This document shows, piece by piece, positions 11,650 to 21,865 of a stretch of 64,000 nucleotides of DNA (positions are counted from its first letter, which is position 1; each line of letters begins with the position of its first letter). The stretch is from Mortierella alpina (lineage: Eukaryota > Mortierellomycota > Mortierellomycetes > Mortierellales > Mortierellaceae), in NCBI GenBank assembly GCA_029449245.1, contig JANATF010000028.1:35048-99047 (forward strand). Reading direction: 5' to 3'. The notes beneath the pieces were generated by a model. That model was not told the origin of the DNA. It did not search any database and worked only from the letters and a program-made list of their open reading frames with translations. The position numbers and the translations under genes are program-made.

Positions 11650-13317
11650 ATGTCAGAGGCAGTTCAATTCATCTGTGATGAATGCAGTCCAGAACGAACG
11701 TTCTCCTCGGTGGAACAAAGACGCTTGCACATTACTGATTACCACGCAAAGACTTTTACAGTTGTGGTGGACAATTGCGACGGTATATCGCGGGAGATTG
11801 TGGTGACGCAGGTGGATGGCGTTTACGAGTGTCCGATATGTCAAGCGGTATACAGGACCAAAACAGGATGTCGAAAGCATATTCTGAACAGTGCCTGTGT
11901 TGAAAATGAGGATAAAACGCCAGAGAGTGGGCTTGCAGTGATATCGATGCCGGAAGAAATCGCACTTCCATTGCCGCCTATTCCTGACGCTGTCTCTGTG
12001 TCGCGCACGCACGAGGATGCGGTGCTGTACAGTTGCCAACAAGGGCATGCGAGCGAGGCTGAGAAAAAGAGAACTCTATGCATCATTCAAGCGCTGGATC
12101 TCCAACCGTTTGCTTTCAAAGACGGTCATGGTGCGGAGCAAAATGCTCTAGCTCATGCCTCCGTGATTAAGAGGCTCTCGTTCGGTCAAGTGTCTGTCGA
12201 TCCGACCCCATCTGTGCCTCGCAAGAGGAAGCTCGATGATGCCGAATCCTGCTGGAAATGCTCACCCATCCCGAGTGCAGGACTGGAGCACCTTATGTCG
12301 GTCTCTCCATATGCCGGATCTCTTCTCACTCGGAATTATGTGGAGTTGAACGATGATATCTGTGAGCTGCTAAACCGCGACTGGAGGTTTTCTTTGCAGC
12401 TTCGATTCGCTTGCTCCAAGATTCTCTCTGGATGTATTCTTCTGAACAAGAAGAACAACCAGGCGATTGTCGCAAACACTGTGGAAGTGTATGGCCGGAC
12501 AAGGATGGTGGATGCCCACAGAGAACCATTTGTCGTGAGGAAAGGTCGACCGGTTGCAAACTCGCTGCCTCCCTCGGTCAGTATTCCATACAAGGATGTG
12601 TGGCCGGTGACGGTTCTGGCGCCAGAGGGAGAGCGGCTGATTATTGGCACAGGAACTTTTGACGCTCTCATCACGTCCTCACTTCGCCTTGACACCAAGA
12701 TAGATGCGTCGGTCGGTGGCATTACGCCGTCCTTTCTGCTAACGAATGCTGAACATTCAAAGGCAACAAAAATATTCCTCGATCAGGAGTCAGTGGATGC
12801 TGGCCTGAAACTCGCCGGTAACAAGGAAGCTTGGGCAGTCTCGGGACGCGACTTGCTGTCGCAGCTGCGACAAACCAAGACCAAATTCCACGATGCTTCG
12901 ACCTATTATTTATGTCGTTCCTCCAGTCACTTTGCAAGAAACCATCCTTGCCAACCCTACACGATTTTCACTCTTGCATCGTTCGATCAGGCTGCCAATG
13001 GCGACGGGGCTGCGGTGTCCAACATCTTTGATAGAATAGCCAGCAGTATTGTCCAGAGTGGTTCCAAGGCCGTGCTGGACAGAGAGTCGGTGACACAACA
13101 GAGAGTACGATGCACTGACAAAAGCTATGCAGCGAAGGAGATCGACGGAATATTGTCTCTTTATTCCCCAGAGGAATTGCGCTTGCCAATACTTGGCAAT
13201 CAAGACCTCAACAAATATTTGGAAGCGCTAGCACAGCTTCTGTCCCCATATCTGTCAAAAGCGAACAGATCCGTCATGAGCTTCATTGACAAAGAGTTTT
13301 CATCGCTTGCCGTTTGA
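11650..13317 (+). CDS. Zinc-finger protein of unknown function (555 aa)
   Basis: A single open frame starts ~100 bp after the minisatellite with an ATG after a gccgttcatccagaagaca leader. Two zinc-finger-like motifs are at the N-terminus: C-x2-C-x14-H-x4-H (~9-31) and C-x2-C-x12-H-x5-C (~57-79). A basic nuclear-localisation-like PRKRK follows at ~190. The remaining ~350 residues contain no domain I can name. DNA binding is likely but no target or role can be deduced. The gene is uninterrupted and has no intron. Its last ~35 bp are duplicated 110 bp downstream. It might be a host gene or transposon cargo. Confidence 0.65.
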   Translation: MSEAVQFICDECSPERTFSSVEQRRLHITDYHAKTFTVVVDNCDGISREIVVTQVDGVYECPICQAVYRTKTGCRKHILNSACVENEDKTPESGLAVISMPEEIALPLPPIPDAVSVSRTHEDAVLYSCQQGHASEAEKKRTLCIIQALDLQPFAFKDGHGAEQNALAHASVIKRLSFGQVSVDPTPSVPRKRKLDDAESCWKCSPIPSAGLEHLMSVSPYAGSLLTRNYVELNDDICELLNRDWRFSLQLRFACSKILSGCILLNKKNNQAIVANTVEVYGRTRMVDAHREPFVVRKGRPVANSLPPSVSIPYKDVWPVTVLAPEGERLIIGTGTFDALITSSLRLDTKIDASVGGITPSFLLTNAEHSKATKIFLDQESVDAGLKLAGNKEAWAVSGRDLLSQLRQTKTKFHDASTYYLCRSSSHFARNHPCQPYTIFTLASFDQAANGDGAAVSNIFDRIASSIVQSGSKAVLDRESVTQQRVRCTDKSYAAKEIDGILSLYSPEELRLPILGNQDLNKYLEALAQLLSPYLSKANRSVMSFIDKEFSSLAV

Positions 13318-13911
13318 ATCATTTATACCAGAGGAGACCTCTATTTATGAGTTCTACATTGACACAGAATAAACCCACTTGACTGTTCAACTCCACTTTA
13401 TTGACAAAGAGTTTTCATCGCTTGTCGTTTGAATCAGTTAATTCAGACACGAGCTGTATTGCAACACTGGAGAGTACTGACATACCTTCAAGACTCTTGG
13501 GACTGAACCTCCAAGTCAGCTCCCTTGAATACCACAAAGACAAAAAAAAAAAAAGCGCTGTGTGGATACTGATGGCAATATGTAATAGCTAAAGCAAGTG
13601 GGGGTTCTGGGGCTGGGGTCAGGGGAGCTTGGGTGAGAATCGTCTGATCTTATTACAGAGGGGGCAACCATCTATTTATCTATCTTTGTGTGGGACCAAG
13701 CATGGTCGCGTTCCAGTCTCTTACGGCTTGGCGTTATCCTTGTTCTGGTCCCTTACGATGCACCCTCAACTCCTGTTACACAATACTACATTGATCAAGA
13801 AAGCCTGTTAAAAGACTGATGGCAATACTACGATGGTCAAAGAAGCCTTTTAAAAGACTGATGGCAATACTACCGTGGTCTAAAAACTTGTTAAAGTACT
13901 GATGGCCTTCA
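13318..13911. other. Gene-poor stretch with small duplications
   Basis: Bases 13396-13434 repeat the 3' end of the zinc-finger gene (ttgacaaagagttttcatcg and onward) with one or two changes. At 13797-13905 a ~48-bp unit containing gactgatggcaatactac occurs two to three times. A further tactgatggcaatat copy lies near 13567. No gene is supported. Confidence 0.5.
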
Positions 13912-14019
13912 GCCGGACAGCACGCTTGTGCATACGTCTCAGTTTGCTCTTAGTGAGCACGGGTGCAGACGCGTTTGAGGAGAGCAGGTCCAGGTCCGTC
14001 TTCTCAGGCAATCTAAGCA
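13912..14019 (-). pseudogene. Remnant of sushi-like protease region
   Basis: This ~108-bp piece matches the sushi element sequence at ~32825-32936, upstream of the protease domain, with several substitutions. It is fused directly to an LTR copy at 14020. The rest of that older element has been lost, so this is a deletion-truncated fossil of the same family on the same strand. Confidence 0.75.
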
Positions 14020-14119
14020 TGTAGCAGGAGTAAGGTCAGTAGGTGGAAAAGAGTTGTATTTGTACTAATGATCTAACCTAGACTTTATAGAGGTTGGGAC
14101 TACTGCTACTACTGTTACA
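14020..14119 (-). mobile_element. Diverged sushi-family LTR (100 bp)
   Basis: It begins tgtagcaggag and ends ctactgttaca, exactly 100 bp, like the LTR at 34279-34378 but with many substitutions in the middle. Together with 13912-14019 it forms the 3' end of an old deleted copy. A solo LTR of family C was inserted right at its end. Confidence 0.75.
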
Positions 14120-14121
14120 GT

Positions 14122-14281
14122 TGAAATATATTATTGAAGATTGGGTCAAGGAAGTAAAGTGAGAAAAAGATGTGGGTCCACACACCACACATCGTGAGCT
14201 TTTATTATGGAACCCTGGCAGAAATGCGTATACGGGTTCCTGACTATGTACGTGTGCTTGGGCTCTGGTGAATATACCACA
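14122..14281 (-). mobile_element. Solo LTR of chromovirus C family (160 bp)
   Basis: The block is nearly identical to the LTRs at 25058-25217 and 32322-32481 and has TG...CA ends on the minus strand. It is flanked by the 5-bp direct repeat ACAGT (14117-14121 and 14282-14286), the expected target-site duplication. No internal sequence remains, so it arose by LTR-LTR recombination. Confidence 0.92.
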
Positions 14282-14290
14282 ACAGTCATC

Positions 14291-14581
14291 GAAGTGGACA
14301 CAAAGTGGTTGAATATCTTGGGATAGAAATAGAGGCAAAGTGTCTGAATATCTTGGATAGAAGAACAAAGGCAAAGGAAAGAAGTGAAAAGTAGAGTCCA
14401 AAGGCAGAAATCAAGTATTCTGCGCTGCGCCCTTGAATGGCAAGCCACACGGGATATAAGCCCTGGGTGGAAATACAGTCGATAAACATTTACCAGGATA
14501 TAACAGATGCTTGGAAGTACAGTTGATAAACTTCTAGTAGGAAATAACAGATGCTTGGAAATACAGCTTCACTGATCACGG
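14291..14581 (-). repeat. Dispersed ~290-bp repeat, copy 2 (SINE-like candidate)
   Basis: Second copy of the block at 10061-10354. Unlike copy 1 it continues into a tRNA-like sequence at its right end (see 14575-14650), which would be the 5' head of a tRNA-derived SINE transcribed on the minus strand. No target duplication could be defined. Confidence 0.5.
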
Positions 14582-14650
14582 TGGCTCCGGGAGTCGAACC
14601 CAGGTCGGTATAGTAACCACCAGTGAAGGCATTGTCCGATTGGGTGGGTG
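14575..14650 (-). other. tRNA-like segment with B-box-like motif
   Basis: Read on the minus strand the segment ends with CTGGGTTCGACTCCCGGAG, which forms a good 5-bp T-stem with a TTCGACT loop and an RNA polymerase III B-box. A full cloverleaf cannot be folded because the matching 5' acceptor strand is absent at the right distance. This is a tRNA remnant or SINE head, not an intact tRNA gene. Confidence 0.4.
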
Positions 14651-14846
14651 TCATAATTTACAAGACATTTCTGTTCCACACACTCCCTCTCCATAAAGTC
14701 CTTATGGTACCTGGGGCTCTCTTTACACCACTCGAACCAGCTCGTCGAGCTCTACTACTCCTCCAATTTTCAGATCAAACGAGCGCTTGCTTACAAAGAT
14801 ATGACACGATATTTGACTTTTGCACCTGTACTCCACCGAAAGACTC
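14651..14846. other. Unassigned flank of the sushi element
   Basis: Nothing is recognised between the tRNA-like segment and the sushi LTR. The last five bases (gactc, 14842-14846) are the left copy of that element's target-site duplication. Confidence 0.4.
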
Positions 14847-14873
14847 TGTAGCAGGGGTCAGGTCTAATAGCTG

Positions 14874-15075
14874 TGTGATATTCTCTAGGGGTAAACTTAC
14901 AATACTAACTGGGGACTGAAGTCAACGAGAACAAGAGAGGGTTTTATTGTGGACAGGACTTATATAGCTCCTCCAGACACCGGTCACGGGAACTCTTAAT
15001 AATCGTAGAAGTAAAAAGGGAGATGCGACTCAGGTACATACGTGCCTGAGCCCCACACCAGCATAAAACACCACA
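14874..15075 (-). repeat. A1 3' LTR (10-bp deletion)
   Basis: The TG...CA ends are intact. Relative to the 5' LTR, ten bases between the TATA-like tatataagtcc and the polyadenylation signal are missing, so the two LTRs of A1 have diverged since insertion or during reverse transcription. Confidence 0.93.
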
Positions 15076-15715
15076 GACTCCCCCCTCGAGATGAAATCCA
15101 GGGTTGCAGTGCTGTGATGTGGCTAGAAACGGTAGCAATTCGTTTCTAAAGTGCCAGGATAAAGGAAAAACCATACAACGTGATGGGAAAAAAGAACCTT
15201 TTCCATATAGATAGAGGGATTAAAACCTCTGAGAGTGGGTAAAGCAGAGTGTACATCTCTTGCTTGAACCACTTGGGAAGGAAAACCGATGAAGAACGGG
15301 AAAGCCTTCTCAGACCAGGATCAAAAATTAACCTGAGTTAGTCTGATGAGAACATGTCTCATACTGCTGTACAGTGCGTCTGCAGACTGCGGCTGTCTAA
15401 AATGCCTAATATACGGTGGCTAGTGCTCAATGGCACGAGTTGACAAAAGACAACTCTTACTTGTCATGGAAAAACGCAATGCGGAAAAAAGACCAAAGAC
15501 CAAGTGTGAATGAATGAGGAAAGTAAGGTCCAAACCTTAATCCAAAAAACCTCATGGTGAACAACGCGCGCGTGAGAATGTGGTATACATGGGAATAAGC
15601 CCCACACTCCCCCGCAAAATGATTTTTTACGCGGTTCAAAAATAGAATTACAAAAATTGTAATGTACATGCCTCTTCTCTTCTCCATTCCCTCTCCTGCA
15701 CAAACCTGAAAACGA
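15076..15715 (-). other. A1 3' untranslated region with polypurine tract
   Basis: About 640 bp lie between the gag-pol stop and the 3' LTR. The same region is present in A2 (62769-63409) with few changes. Small overlapping frames here differ between the copies, so I do not treat them as genes. The plus-strand primer is the CTCGAGGGGGGAGTC tract next to 15075. Confidence 0.7.
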
Positions 15716-18700
15716 CTACAACTTCTCCGTATTACCACGACCTGATCGTCTGACCCGATGCGTAGTGCCGGAGACAGCTTGAGCAATTGAAGCGACTGCA
15801 AGAGCCTTTCTCTTAGTGCTAGCTGTCACGCTTGTTGCAAGGTGATTCTTCAACTCTTCCTTCTGAGTCTTCAGCTTCTTTCGGTGCTGCTTCGCGACTA
15901 CGTGAGGATTCGTCTTGTTAATTCCTTTCCAATATTGGTGGACTAACTTGTCCGAGTCAAACTGTTCGTAGGGGATGAAAGAGTCTTCATTCTCCGAGTA
16001 TCCCTTCCAATGAACCTTATAAAGCAATTGGCCGTCTTCTAAGCTATGTCCTAGAATCGACTCAACTTCGTAGCTCTCCTCAGAGGGCTGCGCAAGGTCT
16101 TGGGTTACTACGTTCAATTGCTCAGGAGCATAGTGACGAGGCAAAATGTCACCCGTTGCGTCTTGCAATTCATAAGCACCAAAGCTCGTTCGTCTCACTA
16201 CTTTAAAAGGGTCGTCCTTTTTAGGAACAAGAGCACCTTCAGCAACTGGATCGATCGCCATGACAAATGCGCCAGGTTGAATTTCACGGATGGTATGCGA
16301 GTTGTTGAATTTATCAATCATTTTCTTTTGGTTGTCTGAACTAATGTCAGAAAGTGCAGGAAATATCAAATGAGTCAAGTATAATAATCTTTTCTCTAAA
16401 TCATCATCAGATAGCAATCGACTGTCCGCAGCTGTGAAATTTGATATCCCAGGAAACGCTCTACCGTAGAACAAGGAGAACGGTGTAGAGTTATGAAGCG
16501 AGACAATTCTCGTGTTCATTTGAAGTTGAACCATGGGTAAGTGCACATCCCAATTAGTGGGGTTAGCTTCAATGTTTTTACGAAGAATGTCCTTCATTGA
16601 CTTGATATGCCTCTCTGCTACTCCGTTACCTCGAGGGTGATACGGTGTAGACAGACGATGATCAATTGTAAGTGTCTTTGTCATTTCTTTGATAATGCTG
16701 TTGACGAACTCTAGCCCGTTGTCACTTTGGATGATTTTCGGAAAGCCGATATCACAAAAGAGACGGAAAAGGCGCTTACTAACTGAAGCAGCATCCTTGG
16801 TTCTCAACTCAAATAGAAATACAAATCTAGTACAGACATCAACGACTAATAATGCATATTCATAGCCATTAGTGCTCAGCGGAAATTGCGCCAAGTCTAT
16901 AGCCAAGTGTTCACCAGGTAATTCTGCGTGAATGGCTTTTAAAGGGTGATAGCCTTTTCTTGCGATATTGTACCGCTGACAAGATGAACACGATTTAACC
17001 CAGAGGACACAGTCCTCTTTCAATCTGGGCCACGTTTTATTGTCTTGATGGATCATGTTCACCATTGCTGTAGCCCCTAAATGACCAAAGGAATGCGTCT
17101 TCTTCAAAATCTCTCTTCGCCTAGATTTCTCAGGAACGTGCCAACTCTCAGGATCAGGAATTTGATGCATGAAAGACAATGCAGGCAACTGCACCCCTTC
17201 TGGAGATGTTATGCTATCAGGAGTCATTCGAAGAGCAAAGTCTACAGAATCAATTGTCTCTGGAACAGATGACACACTGGACATGGCAGCATTACTCTTT
17301 GAATGCTTCACGATAGCTGACCTTTTATCTTCTGGCCATAATTCTTCAGGAAACGCTCTGGATAAAGTGTCAGGGATCACATTCAATATTCCAGGACGAT
17401 GAATGATTTCAAAGTCATAGCTGAATATAGTTTCACGCCAATCAGCCATTATGTTTGACAAACATTTCTGATCCATCAGAAAGGTCAACGGCTTATGATC
17501 TGTGAATAAGGTAAAACGTCTGCCCCACAAATAATAGTGAAACTTCTTTAAAGTAAAGATGATTGCTAGTAGTTCCTTTTTATAAGCCGGATACCGCTTC
17601 TCATGATCACGCAAAGCACGCGAAGTGAAAGAGATATAATTAATCTTACTATCGTCTTTTTCGCCTAATGGTAACTGATAAGCCATACCAGCAATCCCTT
17701 CATTCGAAGCATCCGTTCCTACATACATATGCAGTCTCCAGATTACTTGTTTCAAAATAGGAGCATACGGAAATAGCTTTTTAATGCCCTCAAAGCACTT
17801 CATCTGCAAATCATTCAGTACGAAGCGACCTTTAGCATTGCGCAAAGATTCGAGTGGACCAGCAATAGGACCATATAACGGCAAGTACTCTCGGAAGTAG
17901 TTAAACATTCCCATGTATCTTTGTACTGCCTTGTTGTTGGTAGGCGGGGCCCATTGTGAAATGTTGGCCACCTTCTCAGGATTTATTCTCCTTCCTTCCT
18001 TGTTAACAAGAAATCCTAACAACATGATCTCTGTATGAAAGAGATGACATTTCTGACGATTGAGGATGAGCTTCGCTTGTGTCAATCTGTCCACAATTAT
18101 TTTTGCTTGCTCTAAATGATCCTCCTTCGTATGAGAGAAAATAACCGTATCATCAACATAGATGCCAGCGAACTGGAGGTCACCGAGGAGGTAAGACATG
18201 CCTCTTTGAAAGATGCTCGTCATTGGTTTCAAACCAAAGGGAGCTCTTGCAAACATGTACTGTTTTCCTTCATAGGTGAAAGCTGTATACGGCTGACTTT
18301 CTTTTGAAAGTGGCAGTCGATGGTACGCTTGCGTCAGATCAAAGGTAGAATAATACTTATGACCAGCAGCCTTTTTGAGTAGATCTGGAATCAGTGGCAA
18401 CGGGAACGTGTCTGATTTTAACAATTGTTTGTTCAGCACTCTCGGGTCTAGGCACACTCGGTACTTCAACACTTTACCATCCATATCTCTTCTGGCTGCT
18501 AACGTCAGCGAGTTATTATAGGGATTGCCTTTCGGCGCAAGGACGATGACACCATCATCCCCCCATTGTTTGATCTGACGTGCGACCTCTGCACCTTGTG
18601 AATGTGCATGGAACGGCCTGGATTTGACATTAATTACGCAGTCTGCCGGCAATTTCAACTCTACTTTCAGGATCTCAAGCTCACAATAGCTTTTGGGATC

Positions 18701-20908
18701 GATTGCAGAGTTGCGCTCCAGTGCAGGTTCCAGTTCCTTCAGGAAATGTGCCTTGTCCGCTAAGAACTCGGGCGTGTTTTCTGTGTCAGGAACAGCATCT
18801 GGCAAGATAGATGGTTTATCATCATCATAGATCCAGATATCAGTCAAAGGAGGCGGTTTGGGCATGCGGACACCTCCGACATAGTACCCAAAGCGAGGAA
18901 ACAAGTCCATGCCGATATAAAAATCGTAATAAGGTATGTTCATAACACTTATTTGACACGAAACCGATCTGTCATTACACACAAGATCAACTTTGTCGCA
19001 TGTAAGCATGTTTTCAGCTTTCATTCCAGCTTCTCCTAACTCAATTGGTCCTGGTAGCTTGGCTACTTTGATTCCCATCTCTCTAGCAATGGCTAAATCG
19101 ATATACGAATCTGTGGATCCACAATCAAGTACAGCGGTAAGTTCTTTGCCATTGGCATATATCTTTACCGAAATGCGATTATCACCTTCTTGGGCACCTC
19201 TGAAAGCACAAAGTCTCTTTGTTGGTGTATAAGGATCAAATTCAGCAAAATAGCGGGCAACATCAGCATGTTTATTGATATGAACATCATTAATCTTCTC
19301 CGCTAAAATAGTGTCCAAGCTCGAACTACGGATCATATCGACCTCTTGAGTCATGGCGGCCAAACGCTTGGCATGGACAGGCTGCAGTTCAATAACAGCA
19401 GGCGCCTTCTGCATGGCCGACACCGAACGGATATGGCCATGAGCAGACGACTTGTGCTTCTTGAACTGAGGTCTCAGTTCAGGATGCAATACGTAGCATT
19501 GGGCTGGAGCATGGGTGCTGGAAGTGCACCTCTCCTTGCTACAAGGCTGGCGAGTATCCTTGCGAGGATGCTTGCCCTTGTTAGGCTGCGGGATCATGGG
19601 CTTCTTCACAAAAGCAACCGGAGTGGCCGACTGACTCGCAATCTCAATGGACTTGAATCGGGCTTTAAACCACTTGGCCCAATCAGTCTTGCGACCTGGA
19701 AATTGGGTGCTGTCAGCACGGACACAATCCAAAAAGGCGGCGACATTGGGTAATTCAACCATCTTTGGATACTTTGCCGTGATAGCCTTCTGTCCCTCAT
19801 CAGGCAACCCAGCAAACAAAGACTCTATGACTAGAGTCTCGTAAGCCGAGTCCTTGAGTCCTGACGCTTCCATCAGCAATTCGACTTTGCCCGCATAGAG
19901 GTGGACGTCGGTGAATGTTGCAGTGTCGAGGGCGAAAACCTGCTTGACAGCCTCCGACTTAAGAAGGTCAACGCGAAATAGCTCGCGCACACACTTCTCA
20001 ATCGGAAACCAAGTGTCAATCGACGTATAGTCGAAATACACTGGTCCATCTGCCTCCTGCACGGCCTCCATTTGGGTTGTCAAGTCCTTGCCCATTGTCA
20101 CGAGTGACTCCTCCAACAAGCGTACCTCGATGCCGGCTTTTCTAAAGGCCTTCATCATGTACTGGCTTGCTAGGATCGCAAACAGGCTGCCGAGATGCAA
20201 CTTATAAAAGTCTCGGAACTCTCGCAAAAACCTGTTGATCACTCGCACAATCTCCAAAGCTGCCAGGTCTTCCTTGCCCTGCAATTTCAACTTGAATTCT
20301 GGCTCGTCAGGGAAGCTTTTAGGAATCAGTCTCGAGAAGTCAATCTTCTCGCTGTTTTGGAAAACAGGAACAACCTTTTCCTTCAAGCAGCGCCTGATGT
20401 CGCAATGCCAGATGCTCGCCGAATTAAATTGGGCGACCAATGATCCTGACGCTTCATCTGCGTCCTGCACGTCCGAAGCCGGCGACTGCTGCTCATCTCG
20501 ATATTGATGATCGAGAGGTTGCGGTCGCATTTGCATCCAGTGTCGATGCACCGTGTCGAAATCCCTAACAGCATTGTCGAGATCTCGTTGGGCATCTTCC
20601 ACTTTCGCATCATGCTTAGCTGCATTACGCCGACGTTGAGCATCAGTGAGAGTTGCATCCTTGCTGTCGAGCTGCTTTAGTTTGCGCACGGCAACTTTAG
20701 TGTCCATGTAGCGACTCAAAGCATCCTGCTTATCCCTGTTGGCTTCCTCGACCTCCCTCTCCAACTTCTGGAACATGGAAAGTTTGTCATCCGAAGCATC
20801 GATAGACCATACGTCCATATCAGCTTCCCCAGTATGCGCTGAGGGTGGATCACCAGATGCCATTACGACGTCCTCAGGAATAGCTGAGGCACTATCGTTA
20901 GAAGCCAT
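15716..20908 (-). CDS. Chromovirus A gag-pol polyprotein (copy A1)
   Basis: A single 1730-aa frame. I start it at the ATG at 20908 because the open frame further upstream lacks a Met and lies in the leader. Order: coiled-coil-rich Gag; an unusual zinc knuckle C-x4-C-x4-H-x4-C (~455); retropepsin VLDCGSTDS (~592); reverse transcriptase with IYVDD (~917); RNase H; integrase with HHCC finger and D,D,E (QSDNGLEF, HPRGNGVAE); and a C-terminal chromodomain (YEVESILG...WKGYSENED, ~1612-1660). No stop or frameshift is visible, so it is potentially functional. It differs from A2 at only about a dozen residues. Confidence 0.95.
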   Translation of the reverse strand: MASNDSASAIPEDVVMASGDPPSAHTGEADMDVWSIDASDDKLSMFQKLEREVEEANRDKQDALSRYMDTKVAVRKLKQLDSKDATLTDAQRRRNAAKHDAKVEDAQRDLDNAVRDFDTVHRHWMQMRPQPLDHQYRDEQQSPASDVQDADEASGSLVAQFNSASIWHCDIRRCLKEKVVPVFQNSEKIDFSRLIPKSFPDEPEFKLKLQGKEDLAALEIVRVINRFLREFRDFYKLHLGSLFAILASQYMMKAFRKAGIEVRLLEESLVTMGKDLTTQMEAVQEADGPVYFDYTSIDTWFPIEKCVRELFRVDLLKSEAVKQVFALDTATFTDVHLYAGKVELLMEASGLKDSAYETLVIESLFAGLPDEGQKAITAKYPKMVELPNVAAFLDCVRADSTQFPGRKTDWAKWFKARFKSIEIASQSATPVAFVKKPMIPQPNKGKHPRKDTRQPCSKERCTSSTHAPAQCYVLHPELRPQFKKHKSSAHGHIRSVSAMQKAPAVIELQPVHAKRLAAMTQEVDMIRSSSLDTILAEKINDVHINKHADVARYFAEFDPYTPTKRLCAFRGAQEGDNRISVKIYANGKELTAVLDCGSTDSYIDLAIAREMGIKVAKLPGPIELGEAGMKAENMLTCDKVDLVCNDRSVSCQISVMNIPYYDFYIGMDLFPRFGYYVGGVRMPKPPPLTDIWIYDDDKPSILPDAVPDTENTPEFLADKAHFLKELEPALERNSAIDPKSYCELEILKVELKLPADCVINVKSRPFHAHSQGAEVARQIKQWGDDGVIVLAPKGNPYNNSLTLAARRDMDGKVLKYRVCLDPRVLNKQLLKSDTFPLPLIPDLLKKAAGHKYYSTFDLTQAYHRLPLSKESQPYTAFTYEGKQYMFARAPFGLKPMTSIFQRGMSYLLGDLQFAGIYVDDTVIFSHTKEDHLEQAKIIVDRLTQAKLILNRQKCHLFHTEIMLLGFLVNKEGRRINPEKVANISQWAPPTNNKAVQRYMGMFNYFREYLPLYGPIAGPLESLRNAKGRFVLNDLQMKCFEGIKKLFPYAPILKQVIWRLHMYVGTDASNEGIAGMAYQLPLGEKDDSKINYISFTSRALRDHEKRYPAYKKELLAIIFTLKKFHYYLWGRRFTLFTDHKPLTFLMDQKCLSNIMADWRETIFSYDFEIIHRPGILNVIPDTLSRAFPEELWPEDKRSAIVKHSKSNAAMSSVSSVPETIDSVDFALRMTPDSITSPEGVQLPALSFMHQIPDPESWHVPEKSRRREILKKTHSFGHLGATAMVNMIHQDNKTWPRLKEDCVLWVKSCSSCQRYNIARKGYHPLKAIHAELPGEHLAIDLAQFPLSTNGYEYALLVVDVCTRFVFLFELRTKDAASVSKRLFRLFCDIGFPKIIQSDNGLEFVNSIIKEMTKTLTIDHRLSTPYHPRGNGVAERHIKSMKDILRKNIEANPTNWDVHLPMVQLQMNTRIVSLHNSTPFSLFYGRAFPGISNFTAADSRLLSDDDLEKRLLYLTHLIFPALSDISSDNQKKMIDKFNNSHTIREIQPGAFVMAIDPVAEGALVPKKDDPFKVVRRTSFGAYELQDATGDILPRHYAPEQLNVVTQDLAQPSEESYEVESILGHSLEDGQLLYKVHWKGYSENEDSFIPYEQFDSDKLVHQYWKGINKTNPHVVAKQHRKKLKTQKEELKNHLATSVTASTKRKALAVASIAQAVSGTTHRVRRSGRGNTEKL

Positions 20909-21653
20909 GCGGTAATAAAAAGCAAAGGCGAAAAAAGGAGGTTCAAGCGATACCAAGACTGGACTTTTATTATGCCAACAGTTTCGATGCTCAAACACTA
21001 CAGCTTACAGTCTATAGGATGATTACACGAGACTTCCCTACTATAGGTCTTGTCTCTAACACACCAAGTGATAGTCGAAACACACACAAGGAATACTTGG
21101 CGTCAAATGACTTTGCAAGTAAAATTATCGGTCGAAGCTCAGCTGCTTGAGGAAGAATTTTCCGGTAGCTGGAACTCAACAACACGACAACAATTAAGAC
21201 TTTCTGGCGGAGCTAACCGACAACAGAGAGAATGATTTGCTGATGGCACTAGCCAATCAGCAGAGAGGATGATGAATTACAGGCGGTGGATACCGTCAAA
21301 CAATCACAATGATTTGCCGTGGTAAATACCAAGAACAAATGCAAAGAATTGTGGTGGTTGAAAACAACACTGGAACACGGCGCACTGGATATTTCCAAGA
21401 ACAGCGGATCACGCAGTGATGTGCAGCCAATACACAAAAGAGCACACAAGTTCGATCTTCGAAACAGGATTCAACAGGAACAAGCCTATTGGGTCTTTTT
21501 CTGGATCTTGCTTGAGCAATGATAAACGACAAAGGAGAGGTCCCAATTGCAAACAGTGGAAGATGGATGATAGAATCTCAATGGATGCAAATCAAACACA
21601 CTTGAAGATGGATGCAATGGATGGATGCCGACTCTTTAGTACGTTGAAAAAAA
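20909..21653 (-). other. A1 5' leader
   Basis: This ~745-bp untranslated leader separates the 5' LTR from the gag ATG and is conserved in A2 (56831-57575). It begins with the oligo-T tract described under the primer site. It contains several short frames that look like chance. Its length is notable for a fungal Ty3 element. Confidence 0.7.
21643..21653 (-). other. Non-canonical primer-binding position, A1 (oligo-T)
   Basis: Directly after the 5' LTR (minus strand ...ATCACA) the sequence is TTTTTTTCAAC. A tRNA-primed element would start with TGG here. Confidence 0.7.
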
Positions 21654-21865
21654 TGTGATATTCTCTAGGGGTAAACTTACAATACTAACTGGGGACTGAA
21701 GTCAACGAGAACAAGAGAGGGTTTTATTGTGGACAGGGATCTGGAGGACTTATATAGCTCCTCCAGACACCGGTCACGGGAACTCTTAATAATCGTAGAA
21801 GTAAAAAGGGAGATGCGACTCAGGTACATACGTGCCTGAGCCCCACACCAGCATAAAACACCACA
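21654..21865 (-). repeat. A1 5' LTR
   Basis: 212 bp, minus-strand TGTGGTGTTT...AATATCACA. It carries TATATAAG and AATAAA motifs. Only this copy of the pair retains the full promoter segment. Confidence 0.95.

Larger units (their letters stand above)
14874..21865 (-). mobile_element. Chromovirus A, copy A1 (Ty3/gypsy with chromodomain)
   Basis: 5' LTR is 21865-21654 (212 bp) and 3' LTR is 15075-14874 (202 bp). The 3' LTR lacks ten bases next to the aataaa signal that are present in the other copies. A GGGGGGAGTC polypurine tract abuts the 3' LTR. The 5-bp TSD is AGCTG. The internal region has a ~740-bp leader, one gag-pol frame and a ~640-bp 3' UTR. The LTR contains TATATAAG and, ~20 bp on, AATAAA. 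Copy A2 (56618-63622) is a near-identical inverted partner. Confidence 0.95.

Noticed and set aside
14575-14650. Intact tRNA gene
   Set aside because: The T-arm is convincing but no matching 5' acceptor strand or D-arm occurs at the right distance.
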